NCBI RefSeq assembly: GCF_002934605.1
Contig: NZ_PTJC01000007.1
Location: forward strand, 62,001-126,000
From: Neolewinella xylanilytica
Lineage (GTDB): Bacteria; Bacteroidota; Bacteroidia; Chitinophagales; Saprospiraceae
Reading direction: 5' to 3'
DNA length: 64,000 bases
A program made the translations under genes and the position numbers. Positions 26,070 through 35,786 of the stretch are shown one piece after another. Numbering within the stretch: the first letter of the stretch is position 1; every line of letters starts with the position of its first letter. The notes below the pieces were generated by a model. It made no database searches, was not told the origin of the DNA, and saw only the letters and a program-made list of their open reading frames with translations.

Positions 26070-26885
26070 TTACCAGTAAATAGGCCCCGAACCCAAATAT
26101 TTTTCCGCGATCGGCTGGTAGTAATCCAGTACCTCCTCTAGGTCGTAGACCTGCTGGCTCTTGGTGTAGAGGTCGTACTTGTTGAAGTCCCGGATAAGCT
26201 CCAGGTAGCGCTGATCTCCCGCGTTGGTCAGTTCGGTGTAGGCGCCACCGGAATGCCAGGGGTAGAAGGAGTGGTAGCGGATCATGATCATCGCTTCCTC
26301 GGGGAGGGTATTCGTCGCGTGGTGGTTGAGTACCTGGTAGAGGTACTCGTCGTGGCCCCAGGCGAGGTCCACGTTGTCGATGCCACAGCCCGGCTCGTAT
26401 TTGCCGGTCGGGGTATTGTAGCGGGGATCCTGCATGTCCGGATTCAATGGGTTGAATTCGGGGTAAACGCAGGAATCGGGCAAGGCACAGCCCACTACGA
26501 AAACGTCACCGACCGTACCCCACTGCTCGTCCTGGCTGGTGCCGTCTTCGTCGCTCCCCCACAGGAACATGACTTTCCCGAGGTCGTGGATCAGTCCGGT
26601 CAGTTGCATCCAATCCGGGCGATCGTCGGCGCGGATGGCCTCGGCGCTCTGGATGAGGTGCTGGACGTTCGGGAGGTCGAGGTCCGGATCGCTGACGTCG
26701 ATGAGGCGGTTCAGGTGGCGCATGGCTTCCCACAGGTCCATCGGCTTATCGAAGGTCAGGTACTTCTCTTGCATACGTTGCACGTAATCGACCGTCTGAT
26801 TTTTGCGCATCTTCCGATAATGTTCCCGGACGGCTACCGAGACGTCGGGGGCATCGTAGTTTCTAAAGACTTTTGCTTCCGCCAT
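26070..26885 (-). CDS. Inositol oxygenase (MIOX-like)
   Basis: A protein of 271 residues covering the full MIOX domain. MIOX is a di-iron HD-domain enzyme that opens myo-inositol with oxygen to give D-glucuronate. The metal ligands appear in order: His in NVQHLIQSAEAIR, His-Asp in TGLIHDLGKV, His in WGHDEYLYQVLNHH, His in RYHSFYPWH and Asp in FNKYDLYTK. The family is best known from eukaryotes and is patchy in bacteria, so transfer is possible, though codon use matches the neighbours. It is 31 bases downstream of a sodium:solute symporter on the same strand, a clear two-gene operon. Confidence 0.93.
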   Translation of the reverse strand: MAEAKVFRNYDAPDVSVAVREHYRKMRKNQTVDYVQRMQEKYLTFDKPMDLWEAMRHLNRLIDVSDPDLDLPNVQHLIQSAEAIRADDRPDWMQLTGLIHDLGKVMFLWGSDEDGTSQDEQWGTVGDVFVVGCALPDSCVYPEFNPLNPDMQDPRYNTPTGKYEPGCGIDNVDLAWGHDEYLYQVLNHHATNTLPEEAMIMIRYHSFYPWHSGGAYTELTNAGDQRYLELIRDFNKYDLYTKSQQVYDLEEVLDYYQPIAEKYLGSGPIYW

Positions 26886-26916
26886 AGTGGGTTGACTTAA
26901 TGATTAGGTACAACGC

Positions 26917-28521
26917 TTACACGTTTCCTAAGGAAAGATAGAGAAAAAGGGTAAGCAGCACCAGAAAGATACTGAATCCTTTCGCGTACTTCCAGGGCTG
27001 CAGATCGAGCAGGCCGGCATCCGCCATGATAAAGGTTGGTTCTTTCGATCCCCAGTGGGAAACCAAGTGCATCACGATCAGGTTGAGCACGAATTCGATG
27101 CCCCAGATGTGGACGAAATGTAACGGTACTTCGAGTCCGTAGTCCATGACCACGTAAAACACGAGGCCGAAAAGTAAGCCGGCCTTGGCCCCCGTTGCGG
27201 ACACCCGCGGAAACAGGAAGCCCGCTATGATGACGCTGGCGATCGGGATGAAGAAAATCCCGTTCAACTGCTGAAGCAACTGGTACAGTCCGTCCGGAGC
27301 GTTAGCCACGAAGGGAGCGATGCCGATCGCGAACAGGGCCAGCAGGGCGGAGGTCCATTTCCCGATCGTCACCAATCGTAGCTCGCCCGCATCCCGGTTA
27401 ATGTACCGTTTGTAGATACCGAGACTGAAGACGGTAGCGGCACTGTTCAGCGTACTGTTGAAGGTGCTGAAGACGGCCCCCATCATGACCGCCACGAAGA
27501 AGCCCGTCAGCCACAGCGGCAGCACCCGTTTGACGAGCAGGGGGTACACGCTATCGGGGTTGTCGTACAGGCTTTCCCCGTAGTAGTAGAAGCCGATCAG
27601 GCCGGGCAGCACGATGATGAGGGGGATCAGGATCTTGAACAGCCCGGTCAGCAGCAGCCCCTTCTGCGCCTCCTTCAGGCTCACCGCCCCGAGTACCCGC
27701 TGGATGATGGACTGGTGCATCGTCCAGAAATACAACTGGTTGATCACCAGGCCGGTGAACAGTACCTCGAAGGGGAGAATCGCCGAGCGGGCGCCGGGCC
27801 CGATGCCCGGCTCGTCGCTGATCACGTTGAACTTTTCGGGGGCGTGCCGGAACACCGTTCGCAGGCCCTCCAAGGGGTCCCCATCGCCAATACTGAGCAG
27901 CGCCAGCAGGGGAACCAGTAGCCCCGCCGCCACCAGGCCGAAGCCGTTCAGCGTATCCGTATAGGCTACCATCTTCAGCCCGCCGAAGATGGCGTAGACG
28001 GCTCCGATCACGCCGACTATGACTACCGTCACGATGATCCCCTCCTCCACGCTGACGTCGAGTAGCTCGGAGATGCCGAAGATGGCCTCGATATTCAGGG
28101 CACCGGTATAGAGGACGATCGGGAGCAGGGTGGCTACGAAAGACACGATCAGCAGCAGGGCAACAAGGGTGCGGGTCAGTCCGTCGAAGCGTTTTTCCAG
28201 GAATTCGGGAATGGTAGTCAAGCCCATTTTCAGGTACCTCGGGGCGAAGTACAGCGCCCCCACGATCAGCGCCAGGGCGGAAGTCACTTCCCAGGCCACG
28301 ATAATGGCCCCGTTGCGGTAGGCCGAGCCGTTCATGCCCACGAGGTGCTCGGTGGAGATGTTGGTCAGCAGCAGGGAGCCCGCGATGACGATCCCTGTCA
28401 GGGATCTTCCGCCGAGGAAGTACCCATCCTGGGTGTTCACCTCGTCCCGGCGCAGCTGCCAGCTGGCGTAAAGGGCTACGAAGCCAGTGTAGAGTAAGAA
28501 GGTGAGCAGGGTGATTCCCAT
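26917..28521 (-). CDS. Sodium:solute symporter (SLC5/SSS family)
   Basis: A membrane protein of 534 residues with about 13-14 helices. The start (YFLGGRSLTGIVIAGSLLLT) has the GGRSLxxxxxxxSL pattern of SSS carriers such as SGLT, and the region STEHLVGMNGSAYRNG fits the family. It takes up a solute with sodium. As the partner of inositol oxygenase, the likely cargo is myo-inositol (SLC5 includes human SMIT inositol carriers), but this is inference from context. The operon's promoter should lie in the large gap upstream. Confidence 0.9.
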   Translation of the reverse strand: MGITLLTFLLYTGFVALYASWQLRRDEVNTQDGYFLGGRSLTGIVIAGSLLLTNISTEHLVGMNGSAYRNGAIIVAWEVTSALALIVGALYFAPRYLKMGLTTIPEFLEKRFDGLTRTLVALLLIVSFVATLLPIVLYTGALNIEAIFGISELLDVSVEEGIIVTVVIVGVIGAVYAIFGGLKMVAYTDTLNGFGLVAAGLLVPLLALLSIGDGDPLEGLRTVFRHAPEKFNVISDEPGIGPGARSAILPFEVLFTGLVINQLYFWTMHQSIIQRVLGAVSLKEAQKGLLLTGLFKILIPLIIVLPGLIGFYYYGESLYDNPDSVYPLLVKRVLPLWLTGFFVAVMMGAVFSTFNSTLNSAATVFSLGIYKRYINRDAGELRLVTIGKWTSALLALFAIGIAPFVANAPDGLYQLLQQLNGIFFIPIASVIIAGFLFPRVSATGAKAGLLFGLVFYVVMDYGLEVPLHFVHIWGIEFVLNLIVMHLVSHWGSKEPTFIMADAGLLDLQPWKYAKGFSIFLVLLTLFLYLSLGNV

Positions 28522-29361
28522 ATAAGTGGTCGGCTACTTCACGGTGAGGGAGGGCGATACGGAACGCCCCCGGTGCGCTTTTAAAAGTAGGATTTTTTGG
28601 AACTCGGGCGGAAGATCACTCGCTATCGTAGCGACTTTCGCCCGTCACCCATCGAGAACCCCGCGGATTCAGGGCAGTGTTGTATTGGATTTCGCCGGAT
28701 GATGGGTCGGGTCGGACTTAGGACGGCGCCCGTGGTCGGTAGGGGTACCAGCAGCGGTGTGGCACGAAGATCCGGTAAGGTCGCCGGTACCGCCCCAGCG
28801 TTCTGGAAACGGGAAATCCGAACCTATCGGAAAAAATCTTAAAAAAACTTTTTCGGGCTTCCCGTAGCGGATCCGAGCGGCCGTATTCCTGAAACCCAGG
28901 TAGTGCAGGCCATCTCGGCCACGTTTGACTAAAAGGATTTAGTTAAGCCCAAAGCCTGGGGCAGTCTCACTCGCCTTGAAAACTTACTGTGGCTTGCGGG
29001 CGGTGGCACAAACGTATTATATTGGTAACCGTTACGAAATGACACGATGTTTTGTGGGGAATTACCATACTTAAAACCACTTCCCGGCATGGTTTCTCCC
29101 CTCCGTTTCGGGTGGTTGCTTCCACGCATTCGGTCCCATGTATTCCCCGCTACGGCTGTTCCCGTGGGATCTACGACCCCAGGGAGGACACGCGAAACGC
29201 GGCTGGAGGACAGCTTCCGCACACTAACACTGATGGGTAGGTTGCGCCGCTACGCGGGAATAACGATCGACCGGGACACCGGTCCCATTCTCTCGCTTTA
29301 TGCATTCGGCCCGGCCCGCTCCCCTGCTTTCCTTTCGACCAAAATCTAACGGCCCACGCGT
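28522..29361. other. 840-base non-coding gap between divergent genes
   Basis: No gene is supported on either strand. The gap holds the divergent promoters of the symporter/inositol oxygenase operon and of the GtaA-like gene. Visible signals are an A/T-run region near 28830-28850 (GAAAAAATCTTAAAAAAAC) and a candidate -7 box TATATTGG near 29015-29030 on the plus strand. A small RNA is possible but nothing in the sequence proves it. Confidence 0.4.
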
Positions 29362-31812
29362 ATGAGACAATTCTTCCTTTTGTTCCTTGCCACCTGTAGC
29401 GCTTTGGGGGTGTCCGCCCAAAACGCTCGACAGGCACCCGCCTATCCCCTCATCGTACACGATCCCTACTTCAGTATCTGGGCGATGGACGATGAGATTA
29501 CCGCATCATCAACGGCCCACTGGACCGGCGCACCGCACGCACTCGTCGGATTGATCAAGGTGGATGGGGTACCCTACCGATTTTTGGGTAAGGAGCCAGC
29601 GGCTTACCGCGATATCGTCCCGACTTCCGGGCTCGGGCGTTACCGCGAATCGAAGCCCGCGGAAGGATGGCAAAGCGCCGGCTTCCCTGACGCCGACTGG
29701 CAGGAAGCAGCCGCCCCCTTCGGGAATGCGGGGCAGGCAACCACGGCCTGGACTTCGGAGGAGATATGGTTCCGGAAAACCTTCGATCTACCGGAGCAGG
29801 CATTCGAGGAACTCTACCTCAAGCTCTCCCACGACGATGACGTAAAAGCTTACCTGAACGGCCAACTCCTGTACGAATGCGCGGAATGCTGGACCGACCC
29901 CGATAAATTCCAGTACCACCGGATTTCGGAAGCAGCGCTCAACACCCTGCAGGAAACGGGCAACGTGCTGGCGGTGCACGTTAAAAACAACCGGGGCGGA
30001 CAGTGGCTGAACGCCGGTATCGTAGATCTCGTTCGGCCCGAAACGACGCCCGAGCCGGCCCGGCAAACCGCGCTGGATTTTACCGCGACCCAAACGGCCT
30101 ACACCCTGGAGTGCGGCGGGATCGACGTGACGCTTACGTTCACCTCGCCGCTTTTGCTAGACGATCTGGACCTACTGTCCCGACCCGTTTCCTACGTATC
30201 GGTCAAGACGGCCGCGAACGACGGCAAGGCCCACGACGTACAAGTTTACTTCGGCGCTTCCTCGTTGATCGCGGCTGATGAGGACGGGCAGGAAATGATT
30301 GCGGAAACGGGTTCGTCCGATGTCCTGGATTACCTGAAGGTCGGGACCCGGGAACAACCGGTGCTGGAGAAGAAGGGGGATCTCATTGGCATCGACTGGG
30401 GATATCTCTACGTAGCAGCGCCCAAAGCGTCGAACGCCCTGCAGCAGGTGGTTGGCTACGAGGATGCCGTGAGCAACTTTGTGACCGGAAAACGCGGCGC
30501 GCTCCAAGATTCGGGCCAGCGGCTGGTATTAACCACCGTTTTCCCGGAAGAACGGGTCGAGCAGGAAAAGGAATACCTGGTTCTGCTGGGCTACGACGAC
30601 GTATATTCCATCAACTTTTTCGGCGAAAAGCTGCGTCCGTGGTGGAATAAGGACGGTCAAAACTCTTTACCCCAGGAACTCGGCCGGGCTTACGTGGATT
30701 ACGCGAAAGTGATCGAAAAATGCCGGACGTTTGACGACGAACTCCGGCGGGACGGCCTGGCTTCCGGGGGCGAAGCATACGCCGAACTATTGGAAATCGG
30801 CTACCGCCAGGCCATTGCCGCCCACAAGCTGGTGGAAAGCCCGGACGGAGAACTGCTTTTCCTGTCGAAGGAAAACAACAGCAACGGGTCCATCAATACG
30901 GTGGACGTTACCTATCCTTCCGCCCCCCTTTTCCTGGCCTACAATCCGGATCTACTGAAGGGCATGCTGAACGGCATCTTTTACTATAGCGAAAGCGGAA
31001 AGTGGAAAAAGCCTTTCCCGGCCCACGACCTGGGTACTTACCCCATTGCGACCGGGCAGACGTACGGGGAAGACATGCCGATCGAGGAGGCCGGTAATAT
31101 GGTCGTACTCGCCGCGGCAATCGCCAAAGCGGAAGGCAACGCCGACTACGCCGCCCAACACTGGGAAAGCCTCACCGCCTGGGCCGATTACCTGGCGAAG
31201 GAGGGGCTCGACCCGGCCAATCAGTTATCCACCGACGACTTCTCCGGCCATTTGGCCCGCAACGCCAACCTTTCGGTGAAGGCCACCGTGGGCGTGGGGG
31301 GCTACGGCTACCTGGCCGCCCAGTTAGGTAAAAAGGACGTAGCGCGGAAGTACACCAAAAAAGCCAAGGAGATGGCCAGGAAGTGGATGAAACTCGCGGA
31401 TGCGGGCGATCACTACGTGCTGGCCTTCGGAAACCCCGACACCTGGAGCCAGAAATACAACCTCGTCTGGGACAAGCTCATCGGGCTGAACCTCTTTCCC
31501 CGGGAAGTATACGACAAGGAACTGGCGTACTACGCGACCCAAAATAACCCGTACGGCCTGCCGCTCGACAACCGCTCCGATTACAGCAAATCGGACTGGA
31601 TCCTGTGGACGGCCACGCTCACGGATTCCCCGGAAAGCTTCCAGGAATTCGTCGACCCCGTCTACAAATTCGCCCTCGAGACCAGGGACCGGGTGCCGAT
31701 GAGCGACTGGCACTGGACCACCAGCGGTGACCAACGCGGCTTCAAGGCCCGCAGCGTCGTCGGGGGATACTTTATCAAACTGGTGGCGGATCAGTGGGCG
31801 GCTGGCAAATGA
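29362..31812 (+). CDS. Secreted GtaA-like glutaminase family protein (DUF5127/DUF4965)
   Basis: A protein of 816 residues with a signal peptide (MRQFFLLFLATCSALGVSAQ). The order of regions matches fungal GtaA-type glutaminase-like proteins common in Bacteroidota: an N-terminal stretch YPLIVHDPYFSIWAMDD (DUF4964), a galactose-binding-like insert at about 90-225 (WFRKTFDLPE, LYLKLSHDDDVKAYLNG), a beta-sandwich DUF5127 part, and a helical toroid (about 470-810, for example SDWHWTTSGDQRGFKARSVV at the end). The toroid resembles glycosidases, so a glycosidase role is as likely as glutaminase. It stands alone, upstream of the M20 gene on the same strand. Confidence 0.85.
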   Translation: MRQFFLLFLATCSALGVSAQNARQAPAYPLIVHDPYFSIWAMDDEITASSTAHWTGAPHALVGLIKVDGVPYRFLGKEPAAYRDIVPTSGLGRYRESKPAEGWQSAGFPDADWQEAAAPFGNAGQATTAWTSEEIWFRKTFDLPEQAFEELYLKLSHDDDVKAYLNGQLLYECAECWTDPDKFQYHRISEAALNTLQETGNVLAVHVKNNRGGQWLNAGIVDLVRPETTPEPARQTALDFTATQTAYTLECGGIDVTLTFTSPLLLDDLDLLSRPVSYVSVKTAANDGKAHDVQVYFGASSLIAADEDGQEMIAETGSSDVLDYLKVGTREQPVLEKKGDLIGIDWGYLYVAAPKASNALQQVVGYEDAVSNFVTGKRGALQDSGQRLVLTTVFPEERVEQEKEYLVLLGYDDVYSINFFGEKLRPWWNKDGQNSLPQELGRAYVDYAKVIEKCRTFDDELRRDGLASGGEAYAELLEIGYRQAIAAHKLVESPDGELLFLSKENNSNGSINTVDVTYPSAPLFLAYNPDLLKGMLNGIFYYSESGKWKKPFPAHDLGTYPIATGQTYGEDMPIEEAGNMVVLAAAIAKAEGNADYAAQHWESLTAWADYLAKEGLDPANQLSTDDFSGHLARNANLSVKATVGVGGYGYLAAQLGKKDVARKYTKKAKEMARKWMKLADAGDHYVLAFGNPDTWSQKYNLVWDKLIGLNLFPREVYDKELAYYATQNNPYGLPLDNRSDYSKSDWILWTATLTDSPESFQEFVDPVYKFALETRDRVPMSDWHWTTSGDQRGFKARSVVGGYFIKLVADQWAAGK

Positions 31813-31946
31813 TGGAACGGAATCCGAATGGATCACCACCCCCGCTTACGATAAATGCGAGGTCCGGAATCGGGCCCGTATTTTTGGACGGTGTAGGGCG
31901 ATCCGGTCCGTGTGATGACGGGATCCATCTAGTCAAATAGGCCAGT

Positions 31947-33521
31947 ATGAAGGTGGAAGGCGGGTTGGGTAAAAGGATTCGCACGCGGTTCGGACAACGC
32001 GCTTCCCTGGCGCTGGCTATGGTGCTGTCAGTCGGGTTGTCCGCCCGGATGCCTGCCCAGCCTCCGTCGCCGTCCTTCATCGCATCCGTGACCGACCGGG
32101 CCCTACCCGCCGCCCTCGAGGAACTAACCGCCTTCCTGGCCATCCCCAACGACGGCAACTACGCCGAGCAGGTGGAAGCCAACCTTACCTGGTGCCGCGA
32201 TAGATTTACCGAATTAGACTATACCGTCATTCGCCTGGAGACGCCCGGCCAGCCCCTGCTCTTTGCGGAGCATACGGTCGACCCGGAACTGCCCACCGTG
32301 CTCTTTTACCTGCAGATCGACGGCCAGCCCGTCGACACCAGCGCCTGGGACCAGCCGAACCCCTACCGGGCGGTGTGGAAGCGGAAGAATGAAGATGGCC
32401 GCTACACCACCTTCGATCGGGATCCCGCCGACCTCGACCCCGAACTCCGGCTCTTCGCCCGCTCGGCCTCCGATTCCAAAGGGCCGGCGATAAGCTTTAT
32501 CACGGCCCTGGACATCCTGCGGAGCGAAGGGATTGCCCCGGCCTTTAACGTCAAGGTAATTATGGACTTCCAGGAAGAGATGGGGAGCGACGACCTGCCC
32601 GGGGCGGTGGCGGCTAACCGGGAACGCTTCGACGCTGATTTCCTGGTGATCATGGACGGCACCCGCCACGTCAGCAACGAACCGACGCTGACCTTCGGGG
32701 CGCGGGGTATCGCTACGGTGACGATGCGGTTGTTCGGCCCGGCATATGCGCTGCACAGCGGCCAGTACGGCAACTTCGCGCCCAATCCGGTATTTGCCGC
32801 TTCCCGGCTGCTGGCGGCGATGAAGGACGAGAGCGGCAGGGTGCTGATTCCCGGATTTTACGACGGGGTGAAGCTGACGGAGGCGGAGAAGGAGGAGATG
32901 AACCGCGTGCCCGAAAGCCGGGAAGCGATCCGGGCGATGGTGGGCATCGCGGAGAACGAAGCGCTGGGAGACTCCTACCAGGAAGCGTTACAGTATCCCA
33001 GCCTGAACGTGCGCGGACTGCGCAGCGGTTGGACGGGCAAGGAGGTCCGGACGCTCATCCCCGAGGACGTGGTGATTGAGCTCGACATGCGGCTGGTGCC
33101 CGAAACACCGGGGGAGCGGCAAGTGAACTTGCTGCGGCAGTTCGTCGCCGAGCGGGGCTACCACTTCGTGGATTCCATCCCGACGGAGGAAGAACGCCTG
33201 CAATACCCTAAGCTAATTTGCTTCACTTCCAGTCTGGGCTCCGTCCCCTTTCGTACGGACCTTGGCACGCCCATCGATCGCTGGCTGACCGCGGCGATAA
33301 GGCGGGGACTGGGCCGCGAACCGGTCCGCATGCGCACCACCGGCGGGTCCCAGCCGATGGGCCCCTTCGTCAATCTGTTGGGGTTGCCCGCGGTCAGCCT
33401 GCGGATCCCGAACCCGGACAACAGCATCCACGCGCCGAACGAGAACCTGCGGCTCGGCAATTTCCGGGAGGGGATCGCGGAGTGTCTGGCGGTGCTGACG
33501 CAAGCGGTTCCCGGCGGTTGA
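31947..33521 (+). CDS. M20-family metallopeptidase/amidohydrolase, exported
   Basis: A protein of 524 residues. The N-terminus has a hydrophobic stretch at about 18-37 after a basic start (GKRIRTRFGQRASLALAMVL), so export is likely. The M20 core follows. The usual first metal ligand motif HxD reads YLQIDGQPVD, with Gln in the place of His. The bridging Asp is in SDSKGP, the catalytic Glu-Glu in FQEEMGSDD and the last His in SIHAPNENLR. The Gln variant is seen in some Bacteroidota M20 proteins as well. Metal use may differ. The family includes dipeptidases and aminoacylases; the substrate is unknown. Confidence 0.85.
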   Translation: MKVEGGLGKRIRTRFGQRASLALAMVLSVGLSARMPAQPPSPSFIASVTDRALPAALEELTAFLAIPNDGNYAEQVEANLTWCRDRFTELDYTVIRLETPGQPLLFAEHTVDPELPTVLFYLQIDGQPVDTSAWDQPNPYRAVWKRKNEDGRYTTFDRDPADLDPELRLFARSASDSKGPAISFITALDILRSEGIAPAFNVKVIMDFQEEMGSDDLPGAVAANRERFDADFLVIMDGTRHVSNEPTLTFGARGIATVTMRLFGPAYALHSGQYGNFAPNPVFAASRLLAAMKDESGRVLIPGFYDGVKLTEAEKEEMNRVPESREAIRAMVGIAENEALGDSYQEALQYPSLNVRGLRSGWTGKEVRTLIPEDVVIELDMRLVPETPGERQVNLLRQFVAERGYHFVDSIPTEEERLQYPKLICFTSSLGSVPFRTDLGTPIDRWLTAAIRRGLGREPVRMRTTGGSQPMGPFVNLLGLPAVSLRIPNPDNSIHAPNENLRLGNFREGIAECLAVLTQAVPGG

Positions 33522-33525
33522 TGCT

Positions 33526-33540
33526 CCTGCGCTCCGGCGC
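33526..33540 (+). repeat. Short GC-rich repeat, copy 3
   Basis: Exact CCTGCGCTCCGGCGC, starting 5 bases after the M20 stop codon. Confidence 0.55.
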
Positions 33541-33638
33541 CCTAGACTTTTGTGTGATTTGTATACGGATTGCGGCGCTTTGTGCTCGTGCCCCGGGTGG
33601 ACGGTGGCGGACCTTTGTACTTCAACAAACCGAATACA

Positions 33639-34634
33639 ATGAAAGCGATTAAACAAGTAGCCCTCGGGAGTGAGGGATTGATGGTTTCCCAGGAAGGCCT
33701 GGGGTGTATGGGGATGTCTACCTTTCAGGGAGGTACCATGTACGGTACCCCCGATGAGGCGGAGGCCCTGGCTACGATCCACCGGGGCATCGAGCTGGGC
33801 ATCACCATGCTGGACACGGCGGATATGTACGGTCCCTACGACAACGAGCGGCTATTGCGCAAGGCACTCGCCGGTGGTAAGCGGGATTCCGTTACTCTAG
33901 CCACCAAATTTGGCTGGGAGATCGATGAGGCGGGGATGGTCACCTATCAATTCAGGGGTGACCCTGCTTACGTCCGTAAATCCATCGACCGCTCCCTGAC
34001 CAACCTGGGCACCGACCACGTCGATCTGTATTACCTGCACCGGCTCGACCCCAATACCCCGATCGAGGATACGGTAGGCGCCATGAGCCGCCTCGTCGAG
34101 GAAGGCAAGGTCAACTACATCGGGCTCTCGGAAGTGCCGGCCGACATCATCCGCCGCGCCCACGCCGTTCACCCGATATCCGCCATACAGACGGAATATT
34201 CCCTCTTCGAGCGGACGGTCGAAGAAAACGGCGTGCTTGCCTTGTGCCGCGAACTCGGCATCGGTTTTGTGGGCTATTCGCCTCTGGGCCGGGGTTTTCT
34301 CTCCGGCGAGATTACGTCCCCGGATGATTTCGAGGAGAACGATTCACGTCGGATGTTCCCCCGTTTCCAGGGAGCGAACTTTTACAAGAACCTGGAATTG
34401 GTCAATCAGCTTGGGTTGATGGCCGAGGAAAAGGGCATTACCCCGGCCCAGCTGGCGCTTGCCTGGGTGCTCGCGCAGGATGTCGTAGCCATTCCCGGAA
34501 CCAAACGCCGGAAGTATCTTGAGCTCAACCTGGCGGCCGCCGAGATTCAACTGACGACGGGGGAGTTGGAGGCCATCGATGCCGTGCTACCGCTCGGCAG
34601 CGCCGCCGGAGCCGCCTATCCTACTTTTTCCTGA
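33639..34634 (+). CDS. Aldo/keto reductase
   Basis: A protein of 331 residues starting at the ATG at 33639; a frame extension upstream lacks homology. It has the AKR barrel with the tetrad: Asp in LDTADMYGPY, Tyr within the same segment, Lys in TLATKFGWE, and His in DLYYLHRLDP. The cofactor loop (AIPGTKRRKYLELNL) marks it as an AKR13-like (YakC/PLR-type) NADPH enzyme. It reduces aldehydes or ketones; the natural substrate is not evident. The downstream AraC gene begins 2 bases after its stop, so the two are one transcription unit. Confidence 0.92.
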   Translation: MKAIKQVALGSEGLMVSQEGLGCMGMSTFQGGTMYGTPDEAEALATIHRGIELGITMLDTADMYGPYDNERLLRKALAGGKRDSVTLATKFGWEIDEAGMVTYQFRGDPAYVRKSIDRSLTNLGTDHVDLYYLHRLDPNTPIEDTVGAMSRLVEEGKVNYIGLSEVPADIIRRAHAVHPISAIQTEYSLFERTVEENGVLALCRELGIGFVGYSPLGRGFLSGEITSPDDFEENDSRRMFPRFQGANFYKNLELVNQLGLMAEEKGITPAQLALAWVLAQDVVAIPGTKRRKYLELNLAAAEIQLTTGELEAIDAVLPLGSAAGAAYPTFS

Positions 34635-34636
34635 CG

Positions 34637-35566
34637 ATGAAGAAACCGACCGACAACATCCGGGTGATCGATACGCTGGCCGACTACGCCCGGCTATGTG
34701 GTCACCCGGCGCCGGCCCATCCGCTGGTCACCCTGCTGGACCTGAAGAAAACGCGGGAACGGATGGCCGGGGAACCGCCCCGCCCCTTCGAGCCGATCGT
34801 GCAAAACCTTTACTCGATCGCCGTTAAACGCGGACTGAAGGGCACCATCTATTATGGCCGGCGGACCCACGACTTCAGTTCGGGCGTCCTGACGTTCATG
34901 GCGCCGGGGCAAATGTTCTCCGTGGATAAGAATCTGGATATTTCCGAAATGGCGGGTTGGTCGCTGCTCTTTCACCCGGACCTGCTGTACAGCTATCCGC
35001 TGGGCCGAAAGATTGCCGAGTACGGCTTTTTTCACTACGACACCACGGAGGCGCTGCATCTGTCGGCGGAGGAGGAAGCCATCCTTGACGACGTACTACG
35101 GGGTATCGAAAGAGAGTATCTCCGGCCCATCGATTCCTTTAGTCAGGACGTAATCGTATCGCAGCTGGAAGTACTGCTTACCTACGCCGATCGCTTTTAC
35201 CACCGGCAGTTCGTAACCCGGGCAAAAGTGCCCCACGATTTGCTCTCCCGCTTCGAAAGCCAACTGCGGGCGCATATGGTCGGGGAGGATGGCCACCCGG
35301 TCCCCACGGTCGGTGTGCTGGCCGGAGAGCTAGGGGTTACACCCGCCTACCTCAGTGACATGCTGCGGTCGCTGACCGGTCTGACCACCCAGCAGCACAT
35401 TCACCAGGCCGTCATCGAGAAAGCGAAGGGGATGCTGTTAAGTAGCTCCCGCACCGTAGCCGAAACGGCCTATGCGCTGGGATTTGAATATCCGCAGTAC
35501 TTCAGTCGGCTTTTTCGGCAGAAGACCGGAATTTCGCCTACGGAATTTCGCCGACAGTCAAATTAG
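34637..35566 (+). CDS. AraC-family transcriptional regulator
   Basis: A protein of 309 residues. The N-terminal two thirds form an AraC-binding cupin-like region (for example FSSGVLTFMAPGQMFSVD and MAGWSLLFHPDLLYSYP). The C-terminal 100 residues carry two helix-turn-helix motifs: VGVLAGELGVTPAYLSDMLR, and VAETAYALGFEYPQYFSRLF before FRQKTGISPTEFRRQ. It binds DNA near a promoter and responds to a small molecule. It is translated right after the aldo/keto reductase gene and most likely controls it. It also lies directly upstream of the PUL, but the 220-base gap and a separate promoter suggest it is not the main PUL regulator. Confidence 0.93.
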   Translation: MKKPTDNIRVIDTLADYARLCGHPAPAHPLVTLLDLKKTRERMAGEPPRPFEPIVQNLYSIAVKRGLKGTIYYGRRTHDFSSGVLTFMAPGQMFSVDKNLDISEMAGWSLLFHPDLLYSYPLGRKIAEYGFFHYDTTEALHLSAEEEAILDDVLRGIEREYLRPIDSFSQDVIVSQLEVLLTYADRFYHRQFVTRAKVPHDLLSRFESQLRAHMVGEDGHPVPTVGVLAGELGVTPAYLSDMLRSLTGLTTQQHIHQAVIEKAKGMLLSSSRTVAETAYALGFEYPQYFSRLFRQKTGISPTEFRRQSN

Positions 35567-35693
35567 GAGCGGAAGCCGCTAAATTCCTACTCCCGTGACC
35601 AAATAACAAGGGGAAAGGAAGGCTGCGGCGCGTTAACGTAAACGCATCGCGACGGGAAGGGTGTGTAAAATTTTGCCATGAGGGAGCACAATA

Positions 35694-35725
35694 TTTGAAA
35701 GGTTATTCCAAATGGCCTATATTCA
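35694..35725 (+). promoter_or_regulatory. Candidate promoter of the PUL
   Basis: A TTTG at 35694-35697 and TATATTCA at 35718-35725, 20 bases apart, match the Bacteroidota -33/-7 plan (TTTG and TAnnTTTG) with one or two changes. The surrounding 150 bases are much richer in A and T than the window average. It is 61 bases before susC1. Confidence 0.55.
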
Positions 35726-35786
35726 CCGTGACTAAATCGTTTAAGTACGATTCGAAACTTAATCTGACACCGTAAATTGTTTATCA

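Noticed and set aside
28597-29349. Short open frames in the gap before the GtaA-like gene
   Set aside because: They have no homology pattern, poor starts and atypical composition; treated as non-coding.
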